Both the position numbers and the translations under genes were made by a program. From an uncultured Spirochaetaceae bacterium (GTDB lineage: Bacteria > Spirochaetota > Spirochaetia > Treponematales > Treponemataceae), in assembly GCA_902799965.1 (NCBI GenBank), contig CADCCO010000008.1:1-46299 (forward strand): a DNA stretch of 46,299 bases. The letters are read 5' to 3'. The notes under the pieces are model-generated. The model did not search any database, was not told the origin of the DNA, and saw only the letters and a program-made list of their open reading frames with translations. This document shows positions 16,040 through 24,594 of this stretch, one piece after another (the first letter of the stretch is position 1; each line of letters opens with the position of its first letter).

Positions 16040-19000
16040 ATGAAAAAGACTTTTTTTGCCCTTGCTTTGACTTTGATTTTTGGAACGGCGTTCGCGCAGT
16101 CCGCCGCAAAAGGAAACGTTGACCAAACTTTTTTGAACGACTTTGTGCGCAGGCACTACACCACCGCAGACGGGCTTCCCGGCATGACAATCACCGACAT
16201 CATGCAGGACAAAAAAGGCTACATTTACATAGGAACATACGACGGCCTTGTGCGCTTTGACGGCGTGGAGTTCGTCAACTTCAACAGAAGCCTTGACCCC
16301 AAGTACGACTTTACGGCGGTGCGCTCGATTTACCAAGATTCCGACGACAACATTTGGATAGGCCACAACGACGAAGGCGTCACTTGCATGACGCCCGCAG
16401 GCGACACGATAAAATTCACCAAGGACGACGGACTTCCCCACAACTCAATCCGCGCGATTTGCGAAGACCACGAAAACAACATTTGGCTTGGAACGGCCTC
16501 GGGCATTTGCTACCTGACGCCTTCGCGCCAAGTCGTCATTCCCGACGGAATAGAAGAGCTAGGCGAAAGCACGATTCAAGTTTCAAAACTTTTTTGCGAC
16601 ACCGCAGACCGCGTTTGGATTTCGACGGCGATAGCCAACGAGCTTTTTGTTTACGAAAACAACGTTGTCCGCCGCTTTGACGGAATCAAAAAAATCAAGG
16701 ACCCGTCCGTCAACGAAGTCTCGCAGGACAAGAGCGGGGCGCTTTGGTTTGGCGTGGCTCCCCACTACGTCGTTCGCTTGAAGGACGCGGAAGAGACAGT
16801 CTTTGACGTGGGCCACGACCACGCGGTGGGAACGACGATGAATTCCATCCTGCAAGATTCCAACGGAAACTACTGGTACGCGGGCGACAGCGGAATCACA
16901 ATCTTTAGGAACGGAATGTTGACCTACTACGACAAGCGCAACGGAATCGCCGACGACTACGTGAACGAAATAATGCAGGACCGCGAGGGGAACATTTGGA
17001 TTGCCTACAACCGCGGCGGCATAGAAAAAATGAGCCAAGGCAAATTCCGAACGATTCCAATGCCGATCACCGTAAACGCGATTTGCGAAGACACCGCGCG
17101 CGGCCTTGTGTGGCTGGGAGCGGACGACGGCGTTTACTGCTACAAGAACAACAAGTTTGTCGAAAACGAAATCACAAAGATGACAAAGGGCTCGCGCGTC
17201 CGCGAAGTCCGCGTGACAAAGGACAACGAGCTTTTGGTTTCCTGCTATTCAAAGCTGAGCGCGATCCGCTTGGAGCCAAACGGAAAGATCACCAACTGGA
17301 CCGAAAAGGACGGACTTGCCGGCTACAAGTGCCGCGCGGCCATAAAGGCTTCCGACGGCGACTACTACATCGGAACCACGCAAGGCCTGAGCATCCTTGA
17401 CCACACTGACGGAAAATTCCACAACATCACGCGCGAGAACGGTTTTTCCAACGAATTCATCATGGCGCTATACGAGGACAAGAAAGGCCAAATTTGGGTC
17501 GGAACTGACGGCGGCGGCATTTACGTTTTGAAAGACAAAAAAATCGAGCGCCACTATTCCACCGAAACAGGCTTATCGGGAAACGTGATTTTTAAAATCG
17601 GCGAGACTTCCAGCGGAGACTTTTGGATTACCACGGGAACGGGAATTTCTAAATACATCGAATCAAGCGACCGCTTCCAAAACTTGAACGCGGCGAGCGG
17701 CCTTGGCACCGACGGCGTTTTCCAAATTCTTTTTGACTCCACGCAAACCGCTTGGATGACAAGCAACAAGGGAATCATTTCGGCGCCGCTCTTTGACATT
17801 GAAAACGTCTTTAAGGGAACGCGCGAGCATTTTAACGTGACCGGCTACGGAGCGTCGGACGGCTTGATTTCCGGCGGCGTAACGGCAACATCGCTTTCGA
17901 TGAAGGATTCCAGCGGCCGCTTGTGGTTCACCTTGATTGACGGCTTTGCAATTTACGACCCGATTAAGGCCGGCCGAAACACAAACGCGCCCAAGGTGGA
18001 AATTCAGGACTACTCGGTGGACAACGTAAAAAAGGACTACGACGGAAAGACGATTGTCCTTTCCCCTTCGGCCAAGCGCCTTAGCATAAAATTCACGGGG
18101 CTAAGCTTCATCTCGTCGGAACAAATCAAATTCAGCTACAAGCTGGACGGCTTTGAATCGGAATACTCCGACTGGTCCAGCCTGCGAAACGTTTCCTACA
18201 CCAACCTAAAGCCGGGAACTTATTACTTTACAGTAATGTCGCGGAACGGCGACGACGTTCAAAGCGAGCCGAGCGATCCGATCACAATCATAAAGGAGCC
18301 GTACATTTGGCAGCTAAAGCGCTTTTGGATTTTGCTCGCGCTCGCGGTCGTGACATTGGCGGCGTTTGCGGTTTGGCTAAAGTGGCGCGCGATGAAGCGC
18401 TACCAAATCCAGCTGGAGCAAAAAGTGGCGGAACGCACCCGCGACCTTAAAATCGCCAACGAAAAAGCCGAAAAGCTTTTGCTTAACATTCTTCCCCAAG
18501 AAGTGGCGGCCGAGCTTACCGAGCACCCCGACCGCACGATAGCTAAAAAATTCCCCAACGCGACGGTATTGTTCACCGACATCGTGGGCTTTACAAAAAT
18601 GAGCGGCGGAATGAGCGCCGACGAAGTTGTTGGAATGCTCAACGCGATGATAACAAAGTTTGACGAACGGGCCAGACGCGAGGGCATAGAAAAAATCAAG
18701 ACAATCGGCGACGCATACATGGCCGCCACAGGCCTAACCGAAGAAGCCGACAACGGCGGAGCGCTTAAGATGGTGAAATTCGCGCAGGGCCTTATCCGCG
18801 ACGTAGTTGAATTTAACGCCGCCTCGCATATCCAGGTTCAAATCCGCTTGGGCATCAACACCGGCAACTTGGTGGCCGGAGTAATCGGAAAGTCAAAGTT
18901 CATCTACGACATTTGGGGCGACACCGTCAACGTGGCCAGCCGAATGGAAAGCACCGGAAAGCCTATGACAATCCACGTTTCGGAAGCCACCTACGAGCAG

Positions 19001-19084
19001 ACAAAGGCGGCCGTCTACTACGGCTCAAGCGAGGACGTTGAAGTCAAGGGCAAGGGCTTGATGAAGACGTATTTTATGGAATAG
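16040..19084 (+). CDS. Periplasmic propeller sensor fused to class III adenylate cyclase
   Basis: 1014 residues. A signal peptide (MKKTFFALALTLIFGTAFAQ) leads into many two-component-regulator propeller repeats of the N-x-I-W-I-G-T-x-x-G-I-x type (about 30-650). A Y_Y_Y beta domain follows (about 670-750), then one membrane helix (about 763-783), a short coiled coil, and a class III nucleotide cyclase (about 830-1014). Metal ligands are the Asp residues in LFTDIVGF and KTIGDAYM. The Lys in EKIKTIGD and the Asp in FIYDIWGDTVN favour ATP over GTP. Such propellers in Bacteroides hybrid sensors detect oligosaccharides outside the membrane. Here the output is inferred to be cAMP instead of phosphotransfer. 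It is monocistronic. Confidence 0.9.
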   Translation: MKKTFFALALTLIFGTAFAQSAAKGNVDQTFLNDFVRRHYTTADGLPGMTITDIMQDKKGYIYIGTYDGLVRFDGVEFVNFNRSLDPKYDFTAVRSIYQDSDDNIWIGHNDEGVTCMTPAGDTIKFTKDDGLPHNSIRAICEDHENNIWLGTASGICYLTPSRQVVIPDGIEELGESTIQVSKLFCDTADRVWISTAIANELFVYENNVVRRFDGIKKIKDPSVNEVSQDKSGALWFGVAPHYVVRLKDAEETVFDVGHDHAVGTTMNSILQDSNGNYWYAGDSGITIFRNGMLTYYDKRNGIADDYVNEIMQDREGNIWIAYNRGGIEKMSQGKFRTIPMPITVNAICEDTARGLVWLGADDGVYCYKNNKFVENEITKMTKGSRVREVRVTKDNELLVSCYSKLSAIRLEPNGKITNWTEKDGLAGYKCRAAIKASDGDYYIGTTQGLSILDHTDGKFHNITRENGFSNEFIMALYEDKKGQIWVGTDGGGIYVLKDKKIERHYSTETGLSGNVIFKIGETSSGDFWITTGTGISKYIESSDRFQNLNAASGLGTDGVFQILFDSTQTAWMTSNKGIISAPLFDIENVFKGTREHFNVTGYGASDGLISGGVTATSLSMKDSSGRLWFTLIDGFAIYDPIKAGRNTNAPKVEIQDYSVDNVKKDYDGKTIVLSPSAKRLSIKFTGLSFISSEQIKFSYKLDGFESEYSDWSSLRNVSYTNLKPGTYYFTVMSRNGDDVQSEPSDPITIIKEPYIWQLKRFWILLALAVVTLAAFAVWLKWRAMKRYQIQLEQKVAERTRDLKIANEKAEKLLLNILPQEVAAELTEHPDRTIAKKFPNATVLFTDIVGFTKMSGGMSADEVVGMLNAMITKFDERARREGIEKIKTIGDAYMAATGLTEEADNGGALKMVKFAQGLIRDVVEFNAASHIQVQIRLGINTGNLVAGVIGKSKFIYDIWGDTVNVASRMESTGKPMTIHVSEATYEQTKAAVYYGSSEDVEVKGKGLMKTYFME

Positions 19085-19161
19085 GCCGCTCGTATTTTTG
19101 TTGGAAAGAGATCAATCGTTTGTTCGAGCGGGGCCACCGCGTCCGCTGGACGCTGCCTGGA
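19085..19161. other. Convergent intergenic region with inverted repeats
   Basis: Between the cyclase and the 19168 gene, CCGCTCG (19086-19092) can pair with CGAGCGG (19124-19130) across a 31-base loop, and GCGTCC-GCT-GGACGC (19138-19152) forms a short hairpin. There is no clear U-run. It may be a weak terminator. Confidence 0.35.
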
Positions 19162-19167
19162 GGGCCG

Positions 19168-19524
19168 TTATTGCTCCATGCGGCCGCCGCGAAACACGCC
19201 GTCAGGGACTTTTTCGCCGGTATCTCCATGCCATCCAAGGTTTGCGCAAGGCTCAGTGTCGCAAAATTTGTTGAAAGCCTTTGCAAAACCGCTCTGCTCT
19301 TCCTCGGGCGCGCTTAAGTCATCCGCAAAATCCTTAATGCTTTGCTGCGCGTCGGCGGCGGCGCTTTCAGCGATTTTTTTTGCGGCTGGGCCGACCTTTT
19401 GCGCGACGGAATCCAAAAGGCCCGTCAACTTCTTGTAGGTGCTTTGCTTTTGCTCCTCTTCCGCGCTGGCGGAAAAAATGGCGAGCGCCACAACCGCTCC
19501 CGCGATCAAAAATCTAGACTTCAT
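19168..19524 (-). CDS. Small exported protein of unknown function
   Basis: 118 residues with a good signal peptide (MKSRFLIAGAVVALAIFSASA). The mature part is a charged, helical, alanine-rich protein with two Cys (CDTEPC near 88-93) close to a GWHGDTGEKVPDGVFRGGRM tail, possibly disulphide-bonded or metal-binding in the periplasm. I do not recognise a family. AGGAGG precedes the ATG, which is 9 bases after the stop of the 19534 gene, so it is the last gene of a three-gene unit. Confidence 0.65.
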   Translation of the reverse strand: MKSRFLIAGAVVALAIFSASAEEEQKQSTYKKLTGLLDSVAQKVGPAAKKIAESAAADAQQSIKDFADDLSAPEEEQSGFAKAFNKFCDTEPCANLGWHGDTGEKVPDGVFRGGRMEQ

Positions 19525-19533
19525 ATGCGCCTC

Positions 19534-20229
19534 CTATTCAACAAACTTGCAATAATATTTTTTTCCAGCCTTAGCCGTCATCGGGCAAACAAAAGTTCCA
19601 ACATTGGGAACGGAACGCGGGCCCTTTTTAAGAACTTGGCCGTCAAAGAAAATCGTTTCGTTTTCGTCAACGCTGTAGTCCGAAAGCCACTGGTCTTTTT
19701 GAACGCTGTAAACGCCCCAAAGAATTTTCTCTCCGCCCCAAAGGTTTAGGGCGCAGCGCCACAAAAGCGCGTGAGTCGCCCAGCCTTCAGTCCATTTTTT
19801 GCGCTCCTCTTCGACAAAACGAAGCGCTTCTTTTCTGTCGGTAGTTCCGTAGCAAAAGGCGGTGTAGTCGTCGCCGCTTTCGTAGTTGGTCACAATGTAA
19901 ACGAACGGAGCGCCCGCCGATTCTTGGCCAGAGTCGGACTCAAGGCTCGCGGCGAGCTTGCTTTCCTTTAGCGAAAGGCCGCGGCTGTAAACGCGCAAGC
20001 GCCTCTCGATAAAAGCCTCCGCCCGCGCAATTTGTTCTTCTTTTGCAGGGACGCGGCCGCAAGATTCGCCGCCGTTATCGCCGTCGCCGTCCTCCGCATA
20101 AAAATCTTTGGGCAGCTCCAAGCCGTTCTTTTTTGCCAGAGCTGCGGCAAGAGGCCGCTCCATTTCTTTTAGCAAGGAAAGAACGTATTCTTGCGGAATG
20201 TCGTATTTTTGCCCGCCAAAGGTTATCAT
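19534..20229 (-). CDS. Protein of unknown function
   Basis: 231 residues, no signal peptide or membrane helix. The N-terminus MITFGGQKYDIPQEYVLSLLKEMERPLAAALAKKNG is followed by a disordered acidic Gly-rich stretch (about 47-60). The C-terminal half is aromatic-rich with FVYIVTNYESGDDYTAFCYGTTDRKEALRFVEEERKKW. No catalytic motif is recognised. The start ATG overlaps the stop of the upstream 20226 gene as ATGA, so translation of the two is coupled. Confidence 0.65.
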   Translation of the reverse strand: MITFGGQKYDIPQEYVLSLLKEMERPLAAALAKKNGLELPKDFYAEDGDGDNGGESCGRVPAKEEQIARAEAFIERRLRVYSRGLSLKESKLAASLESDSGQESAGAPFVYIVTNYESGDDYTAFCYGTTDRKEALRFVEEERKKWTEGWATHALLWRCALNLWGGEKILWGVYSVQKDQWLSDYSVDENETIFFDGQVLKKGPRSVPNVGTFVCPMTAKAGKKYYCKFVE

Positions 20230-20675
20230 ATCCTGCCTTCAAGCTTTAAAAGCTTATAATGTTTTTTCAACGGCAGCTTTGAGGAAAGCCTGCATATAAA
20301 TTCGTATCTATCCATTCTGCACGCTTTGGCCGCTTCATGACGGACTTCATCGGGAATATTTAATAGAGTGGCGTCTCTATGCTCGGCAAAAAAATGCGTT
20401 TCGTAATACTTCGCCAAATCAACCCAATACTCTCTGCAAATCACAAAAAAGTCAAGAATCATTTTTTGAACGCCGGTTTTTATTTCCGGCTCATACAACT
20501 CATCGGCTTCGGTAGTGCTGATATACCGCTTTACCAATATAGTATACACTTTTTTGTCGTCGCCCTTCATTTTTATCGGATTTTCAGCCCAGTTGCATTC
20601 CAATTGAATCAGGCCTTGCTTTATCAAAGCCTGATACTGTTCTTCCAAAAAACGGAACACCTTCAATTCGTACAT
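20226..20675 (-). CDS. Protein of unknown function
   Basis: 149 residues, cytoplasmic, lysine- and tyrosine-rich, mostly helical by composition. It has the segments YTILVKRYISTTEADELYEPEIKTGVQKMILDFFVICREYW and, at the end, CRLSSKLPLKKHYKLLKLEGRI. No family is recognised. GGAGG lies 7 bases before the ATG. It is the first gene of the unit 20226-19534-19168. Its 5' leader is unusually structured. Confidence 0.65.
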   Translation of the reverse strand: MYELKVFRFLEEQYQALIKQGLIQLECNWAENPIKMKGDDKKVYTILVKRYISTTEADELYEPEIKTGVQKMILDFFVICREYWVDLAKYYETHFFAEHRDATLLNIPDEVRHEAAKACRMDRYEFICRLSSKLPLKKHYKLLKLEGRI

Positions 20676-20694
20676 AGAGCGCCTCCAATAAAAA

Positions 20695-20748
20695 CCCCGA
20701 TTCCCGCTTAACCGCGGTTAACCGGCCTTTTTGCCAGATAAATCGGGG
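20695..20748 (-). promoter_or_regulatory. Structured leader with nested palindromes upstream of the 20675 gene
   Basis: CCCCGATT (20695-20702) can pair with AATCGGGG (20741-20748), enclosing the perfect 14-base palindrome TTAACCGCGGTTAA (20708-20721). A -10-like TATATT lies further upstream near 20767. The arrangement could be an operator or a regulatory RNA fold; no known riboswitch is recognised. Confidence 0.45.
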
Positions 20749-20774
20749 GAAATTTTCCCATACATAATATAAAG

Positions 20775-20800
20775 AAAAATCAGCGAAAAAACTGATTTTT
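20775..20800 (-). terminator. Terminator of the CsgG-like operon
   Basis: The minus strand reads AAAAATCAG, an eight-base loop, CTGATTTTT: a 9-base stem (20775-20783 with 20792-20800) ending in a T-run, starting 10 bases after the stop of the 20810 gene. Confidence 0.7.
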
Positions 20801-20809
20801 GGATGATTT

Positions 20810-21793
20810 TTAGTCAGCGCGGTAAAAGTCTCCGCGAACTTTGGCAGAGCCTTCCAAAGAAGAAACGGGAACCGTCATAGTGAACGACCTTCCGTCCTTA
20901 GAAGGGCTTACGATGGACTTCCAATTAATCTTTGTGATATGCTCCACTCCGCCGGCCATAGCATTGACCGTAAGAGCGAAAACCTTGTCTTCTTGGCTGT
21001 AGACAAAACGGCCGCGGCCTTTGGAAGTTGTGGTCTTTCCCCTTCGGTTGGTGGACTCAACGGTAACTGTAACGCGGTTGTTCTCGCCAAAGTTTATCAA
21101 GTAATAATCCACAATTCCGTTGTTCGAGATTTCGCATTCCCATTCGCCGTAGAACATGCCGGGATCGACCTTTCTGATTTTTGACATGCCGCCAAGCCTT
21201 GCGGAAAGCGGCTTTGCAAGGTCGGAAGCGTATTTTGAAAACTCGCTCCATTTGGGAATGTCAAGACGGGAAGATGCGACAATGCCGCCGGTTTCAACAT
21301 CGAGCATTTGCACGACGACGTTTATTCTTTTTTCTTGAACGACGTATTTATGCTCGTCCGTCACAGTCCGCGTCTTTTTGGCGCTGTCGCCGAACAAGCC
21401 TTTTCCGACAGTCCCAACTAAGCCGCCGTTTACCTCTTCCTCGCGGGTGGTGAATTCAGAATGCGTTTCAGGGTCGTCAATCAAAACAGCGACAGTTCCA
21501 AGAACAAGGTAGTCCGCGTTTAGAATGTTGCCGACGGACTTTACGTTGGCGCTGGACATAATCGCCGACTGCTGCAAGGCAATTTCGGCAAGAGCCTTGT
21601 CGGTGTTGGCGCGGTCAACCACATTCACAGACGCGGTGTTCGCAAGCTCCGAACGGAAAATATCCGTAAGGATTGGCATCTTTGAGCGCAAGTCCGCGTC
21701 TTTTGTTTCAAACTCAAGAACCGCGACAGTATTGTCGGCGAACAAAAAGGCGCCGGCAAGAGCCAAAAAGGCCGCAACAATAAATTTCTTCAT
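20810..21793 (-). CDS. Exported CsgG/LpoB-like protein with C-terminal extension
   Basis: 327 residues. Signal peptide MKKFIVAAFLALAGAFLFA without a lipobox Cys. The CsgG/LpoB-like core (about 20-205) shows VAVLEFETKD, then VVDRANTDKALAEIALQQS and NADYLVLGTV, and RINVVVQMLDVETGGIVASSRLD. A separate C-terminal beta-rich domain (about 215-327, MFYGEWECEISNNGIVDYYLINF...) resembles lipocalin-like stability or copper-resistance folds. AAGGAGA precedes the ATG. It is the third paralogue in a row and the last gene of the unit. Homologues act as outer-membrane secretion pores or penicillin-binding-protein activators; which applies here is unknown. Confidence 0.75.
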   Translation of the reverse strand: MKKFIVAAFLALAGAFLFADNTVAVLEFETKDADLRSKMPILTDIFRSELANTASVNVVDRANTDKALAEIALQQSAIMSSANVKSVGNILNADYLVLGTVAVLIDDPETHSEFTTREEEVNGGLVGTVGKGLFGDSAKKTRTVTDEHKYVVQEKRINVVVQMLDVETGGIVASSRLDIPKWSEFSKYASDLAKPLSARLGGMSKIRKVDPGMFYGEWECEISNNGIVDYYLINFGENNRVTVTVESTNRRGKTTTSKGRGRFVYSQEDKVFALTVNAMAGGVEHITKINWKSIVSPSKDGRSFTMTVPVSSLEGSAKVRGDFYRAD

Positions 21794-21811
21794 TTTGATT
21801 TCTCCTTTGTT

Positions 21812-22324
21812 TTATAAAGATAAAATTGACAAATCCCAAGTCTTGATTTCCGACACATTGTTCAGGTTCACAAGTTTTACAAGCTGCTGGAACGTGTCCA
21901 AGTCTTCTATCGTCACTTGGATTTCATCCTTGCTTATGGCCTCTAGGTAAACATAGGCGTTGGCGTTATACTGGCGGCCTACTTCCGCCCTGCCTTCGTC
22001 GCTGGCCCAAAGCGACTGCTGCTTTTGGTGCTCGTCGATAACGTTGTTTATGCGGCTGCGGTCTATCACGCGGACATTGCCGCGGTTTGAAAGCGCCTCT
22101 ATGATTTTTGCCTTAAGGACAGCGACGTCGGCGGAAGCGACGCCAGTGGCATATTTTATTGAAGAAATTTCTATCGTGCGAACTTTTGGCTTTTCCGCAA
22201 AAGGCTCGCTCTCCCGTTCTTCAAGTTCAACCCTATCGTCAGCAACATCGTCATTCTTTTTTGAGCAAGAAAGAACGCAAAGCGCCGCCGCCAAGGCTAG
22301 AATTGCAAATGATATTTTTTCCAT
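21812..22324 (-). CDS. CsgG/LpoB-like lipoprotein
   Basis: 170 residues from the ATG at 22324, chosen because AAGGAA lies seven bases before it. An in-frame ATG at 22345 immediately follows the previous stop but has no ribosome site. The lipobox is VLSC. The core motif VIDRSRINNVIDEHQKQQSLWASDEGRAEVGRQYNANAYVYLEAI aligns with the two neighbouring paralogues; the C-terminal extension is absent. It is probably anchored in a membrane facing the periplasm. Confidence 0.75.
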   Translation of the reverse strand: MEKISFAILALAAALCVLSCSKKNDDVADDRVELEERESEPFAEKPKVRTIEISSIKYATGVASADVAVLKAKIIEALSNRGNVRVIDRSRINNVIDEHQKQQSLWASDEGRAEVGRQYNANAYVYLEAISKDEIQVTIEDLDTFQQLVKLVNLNNVSEIKTWDLSILSL

Positions 22325-22346
22325 AAAAAATTTCCTTTTTGCCATG

Positions 22347-23009
22347 TCAGTCTATATCAACTTTTCGCAGAGCCTTTTTTGACTTGCCCCACATAAAAGG
22401 ATGTGCAGACTTTGCGCTACCGCCTAGCGGTTTGTTTACAACGACCACCTTCTTTGAAAAAGTATTGACATCAAAAAACTCAACTCGAACGGTTTGGATA
22501 ACTTTACTTGGATTTTGTATTGGGAATGGCCTATCAGATTCAAAATAAATCAAAGTGTCGCAGTTAAGGGCCTTTCCAATTTCCGCAACCTTGTTTGAGT
22601 CGGAAAAAGAGGAAAGAGAAAACTCGTGTTCCTTAAGAACGTCGTTTGTCCTGCCCCTGTCAACAAGACGGAAGTCTTTTCTAGAAGAAATAACTGCTTC
22701 TATTTCGTCATAGAAAAGTTGCACATCGCCTACTGTCGTAAACCCATACTTCTTCATCAGCTGCTCGTAAGTGAAAACATAAATCCCCCGTGTCTGTTTT
22801 TCCACCTCGTCCGCTTCTTTCGCTTTTTTCTCTACATATTGTTCCAGCTTTAAGCGCTCAGCCGTCAATTCCTCTGTTGTAGGCCTAATAATGGCGGCGA
22901 TATGTTTTTTTGACTTTGGAGAAGAACAAGAAAAACAGCCAGTAAAGCTTGCCGTCACAATCGCAAGCGCAAAAACTGTTGCGCATAGTTTCAAATAATT
23001 CTTTTTCAT
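22347..23009 (-). CDS. CsgG/LpoB-like lipoprotein
   Basis: 220 residues. The signal peptide contains two Cys (FTGCFSC), the first in a lipobox-like TGC context. A Lys/Glu-rich helical linker (about 45-75) precedes the CsgG-like core with FRLVDRGRTNDVLKEHEFSLSSFSDSNKVAEIGKALNCDTLIYFES. GGGGGAA precedes the ATG. It is the first of three tandem paralogues downstream of the 23028 gene. Confidence 0.72.
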   Translation of the reverse strand: MKKNYLKLCATVFALAIVTASFTGCFSCSSPKSKKHIAAIIRPTTEELTAERLKLEQYVEKKAKEADEVEKQTRGIYVFTYEQLMKKYGFTTVGDVQLFYDEIEAVISSRKDFRLVDRGRTNDVLKEHEFSLSSFSDSNKVAEIGKALNCDTLIYFESDRPFPIQNPSKVIQTVRVEFFDVNTFSKKVVVVNKPLGGSAKSAHPFMWGKSKKALRKVDID

Positions 23010-23027
23010 AATAATTCCCCCGTACTT

Positions 23028-23615
23028 TTAAATCACAAATCCCTTGTCTGTCGTTATATGCGCGCGGCCGTCTTTGAATTCAACCTTTTTGATTTTATAT
23101 ATGGTGTCATTCTTAAGTTTCGCGTTCTTGCTTTCAAAATACCGGGCGAAAAGTTCTTTTTCAGGAACTGTTTTGCCGCTAAGAATTTTCTTCTCCAAGT
23201 CAGCAGGAATTTTTCTTCCCAAACCCTTGTCCTGTTCCTTTGTTATAAAGCAAATGCGCATACGATTGCGAATAATGTTTTCTATTTCTTTGTTTGCTTT
23301 GGCGGGATTTTTTTTGCAGGCATTAATAATCGAATCAACAATATATTCTGTCTTGGGAATTACGTGTTCCATAACAAACGCGCCGCCTTGAATCTGCGAT
23401 TTCTTTTTGTCCTGAACTTTTTTAAGCGCGGCGCCGCTTATGTACTGCGCCTTGGCAAATCGGAATTCCCGCTGCCCCAGATTAAATCTTTTTGCCCAGT
23501 CGCGAACAGCGTTCTTTTGTTCGCCGTTCATTTTTTTGTAGTCAGAAAACAACTTTTGATGTCTTTTTACAATCTCGTCAAGAGTTGCCTCATAATCCGT
23601 GCTTTCGCATTTCAT
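23028..23615 (-). CDS. Protein of unknown function with HNH-like motifs
   Basis: 195 residues from the ATG at 23615, set by AAGGGAG upstream; the longer frame to 23657 is rejected. It is basic and cytoplasmic. The region VMEHVIPKTEYIVDSIINACKKNP followed about 30 residues later by ITKEQDKGLGRKIP resembles the EHxxP...TKEEdkkL pattern of some HNH-type endonucleases, but the second His and Asn are not obvious. It heads the operon with the three CsgG-like genes. The assignment is weak. Confidence 0.6.
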   Translation of the reverse strand: MKCESTDYEATLDEIVKRHQKLFSDYKKMNGEQKNAVRDWAKRFNLGQREFRFAKAQYISGAALKKVQDKKKSQIQGGAFVMEHVIPKTEYIVDSIINACKKNPAKANKEIENIIRNRMRICFITKEQDKGLGRKIPADLEKKILSGKTVPEKELFARYFESKNAKLKNDTIYKIKKVEFKDGRAHITTDKGFVI

Positions 23616-23727
23616 ATACTTTTCTCCCTTACATAATATACAGGCCGCGCGGGCCAAAAAACTTTTTTTTGTTTTTTACGCCCCAATTTTACAACAAAAA
23701 ACAAACTTTGTATTGAGTAATTAGGAC

Positions 23728-23762
23728 CGGAAAAACTAGGACTTTAGTCCCGCTTTTTCTAG
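23728..23762 (-). terminator. Possible terminator after the histidine kinase
   Basis: GGACTTTAGTCC (23738-23749) is the core of a hairpin flanked by AAAAA on one side and TTTTT on the other, 14 bases beyond the kinase stop on the minus strand. A TCCCG-TTTTT string here resembles the tandem elements at 25898-25941. Confidence 0.45.
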
Positions 23763-23775
23763 GAGTGAAAACGTC

Positions 23776-24594
23776 TTAGTTTTCCGCAGCTTGTTCGGCG
23801 GCCGCGCCGGCGGGGAGGTCGACGCAGATTTTTGTGCCGGTATCTTTTGAGCTGTGGATCGAAAGGCTTCCGCCAAGAAGGGCCGCGCGCATTTCCATTC
23901 CGCTCATTCCAAAGTGGCTTTGGCTGTGGGAACGGCTGTCGTAGTCGATGCCGCTTCCGTCGTCGTAAATCATCACACGGATTTTGTCTTCGCGCTTTTG
24001 AATCATAACGCCCGTCTCTTGCGCCTTCGCGTGGCTCTTGGCGTTGTTGAGCGCTTCTTGGATTATGCGCAGAATGTGGTGCCGCTCTTGGGCGGAAAAG
24101 CGCTGCAAGTCAACTTGCGGGTCGGCGTAAAAGCGGCAAGGGATTCCGCTGTCGTTTGAAAATTGCGCGCACAAATCCGCGATGGCGCTTTTAAACGGAA
24201 GCTCCTTTAGGCCGGGAAGCGCCAGGTTTTGTATTATCGCGCGCAGCTGCTTTTGGTTTTGCTTTTCCAAGTCGATGATTTTTTGAATCCGCTCTTTTTG
24301 CTCCTGCCCTTGCGCACCTTCCTGACATTCCTTTTGCATGAGCAAGAGAACCTTGATGTTTTGCGAAACCGTATCGTGCAGCTCCTGCGAGATTCTTCTC
24401 CGCTCGTCCTCTTGCGCGCTAATAGTTTCGTTAAGAAAAGTGGCGTTGCTCTTTAAATTTTTTCGGGCCCTTACGTTCCTTGCAAGAACATACAATAGCG
24501 CGACAAAGGCCGCGAAAATCGCGACGATTAAAAGAATGAAAAACGAATTATAAATCCTAAGCGTTTCCTTTAAAAGCTCAAGCTCGTCCATCAT
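23776..24594 (-). CDS. Sensor histidine kinase, NarL/DegS-type
   Basis: 272 residues from the ATG at 24594, which overlaps the previous stop as ATGATG; the next codon, also ATG, is equally possible. One membrane helix (about 17-38) is followed by a HisKA_3 domain with the phospho-accepting His in DERRRISQELHDTVSQN, then a HATPase_c domain with N-box EALNNAKSHA, G1 DDGSGID and G2 GMSGMEMRAALLGGSL. There is no large sensory domain of its own, so sensing may depend on the polytopic partner encoded just upstream. It is the third gene of the response-regulator operon. Confidence 0.9.
   Translation of the reverse strand: MMDELELLKETLRIYNSFFILLIVAIFAAFVALLYVLARNVRARKNLKSNATFLNETISAQEDERRRISQELHDTVSQNIKVLLLMQKECQEGAQGQEQKERIQKIIDLEKQNQKQLRAIIQNLALPGLKELPFKSAIADLCAQFSNDSGIPCRFYADPQVDLQRFSAQERHHILRIIQEALNNAKSHAKAQETGVMIQKREDKIRVMIYDDGSGIDYDSRSHSQSHFGMSGMEMRAALLGGSLSIHSSKDTGTKICVDLPAGAAAEQAAEN

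Noticed and set aside
20536..20549. Partial match to the hprK palindrome (TATAGTATACAC)
   Set aside because: It lies inside a coding region and matches only 12 of 15 bases, consistent with chance.
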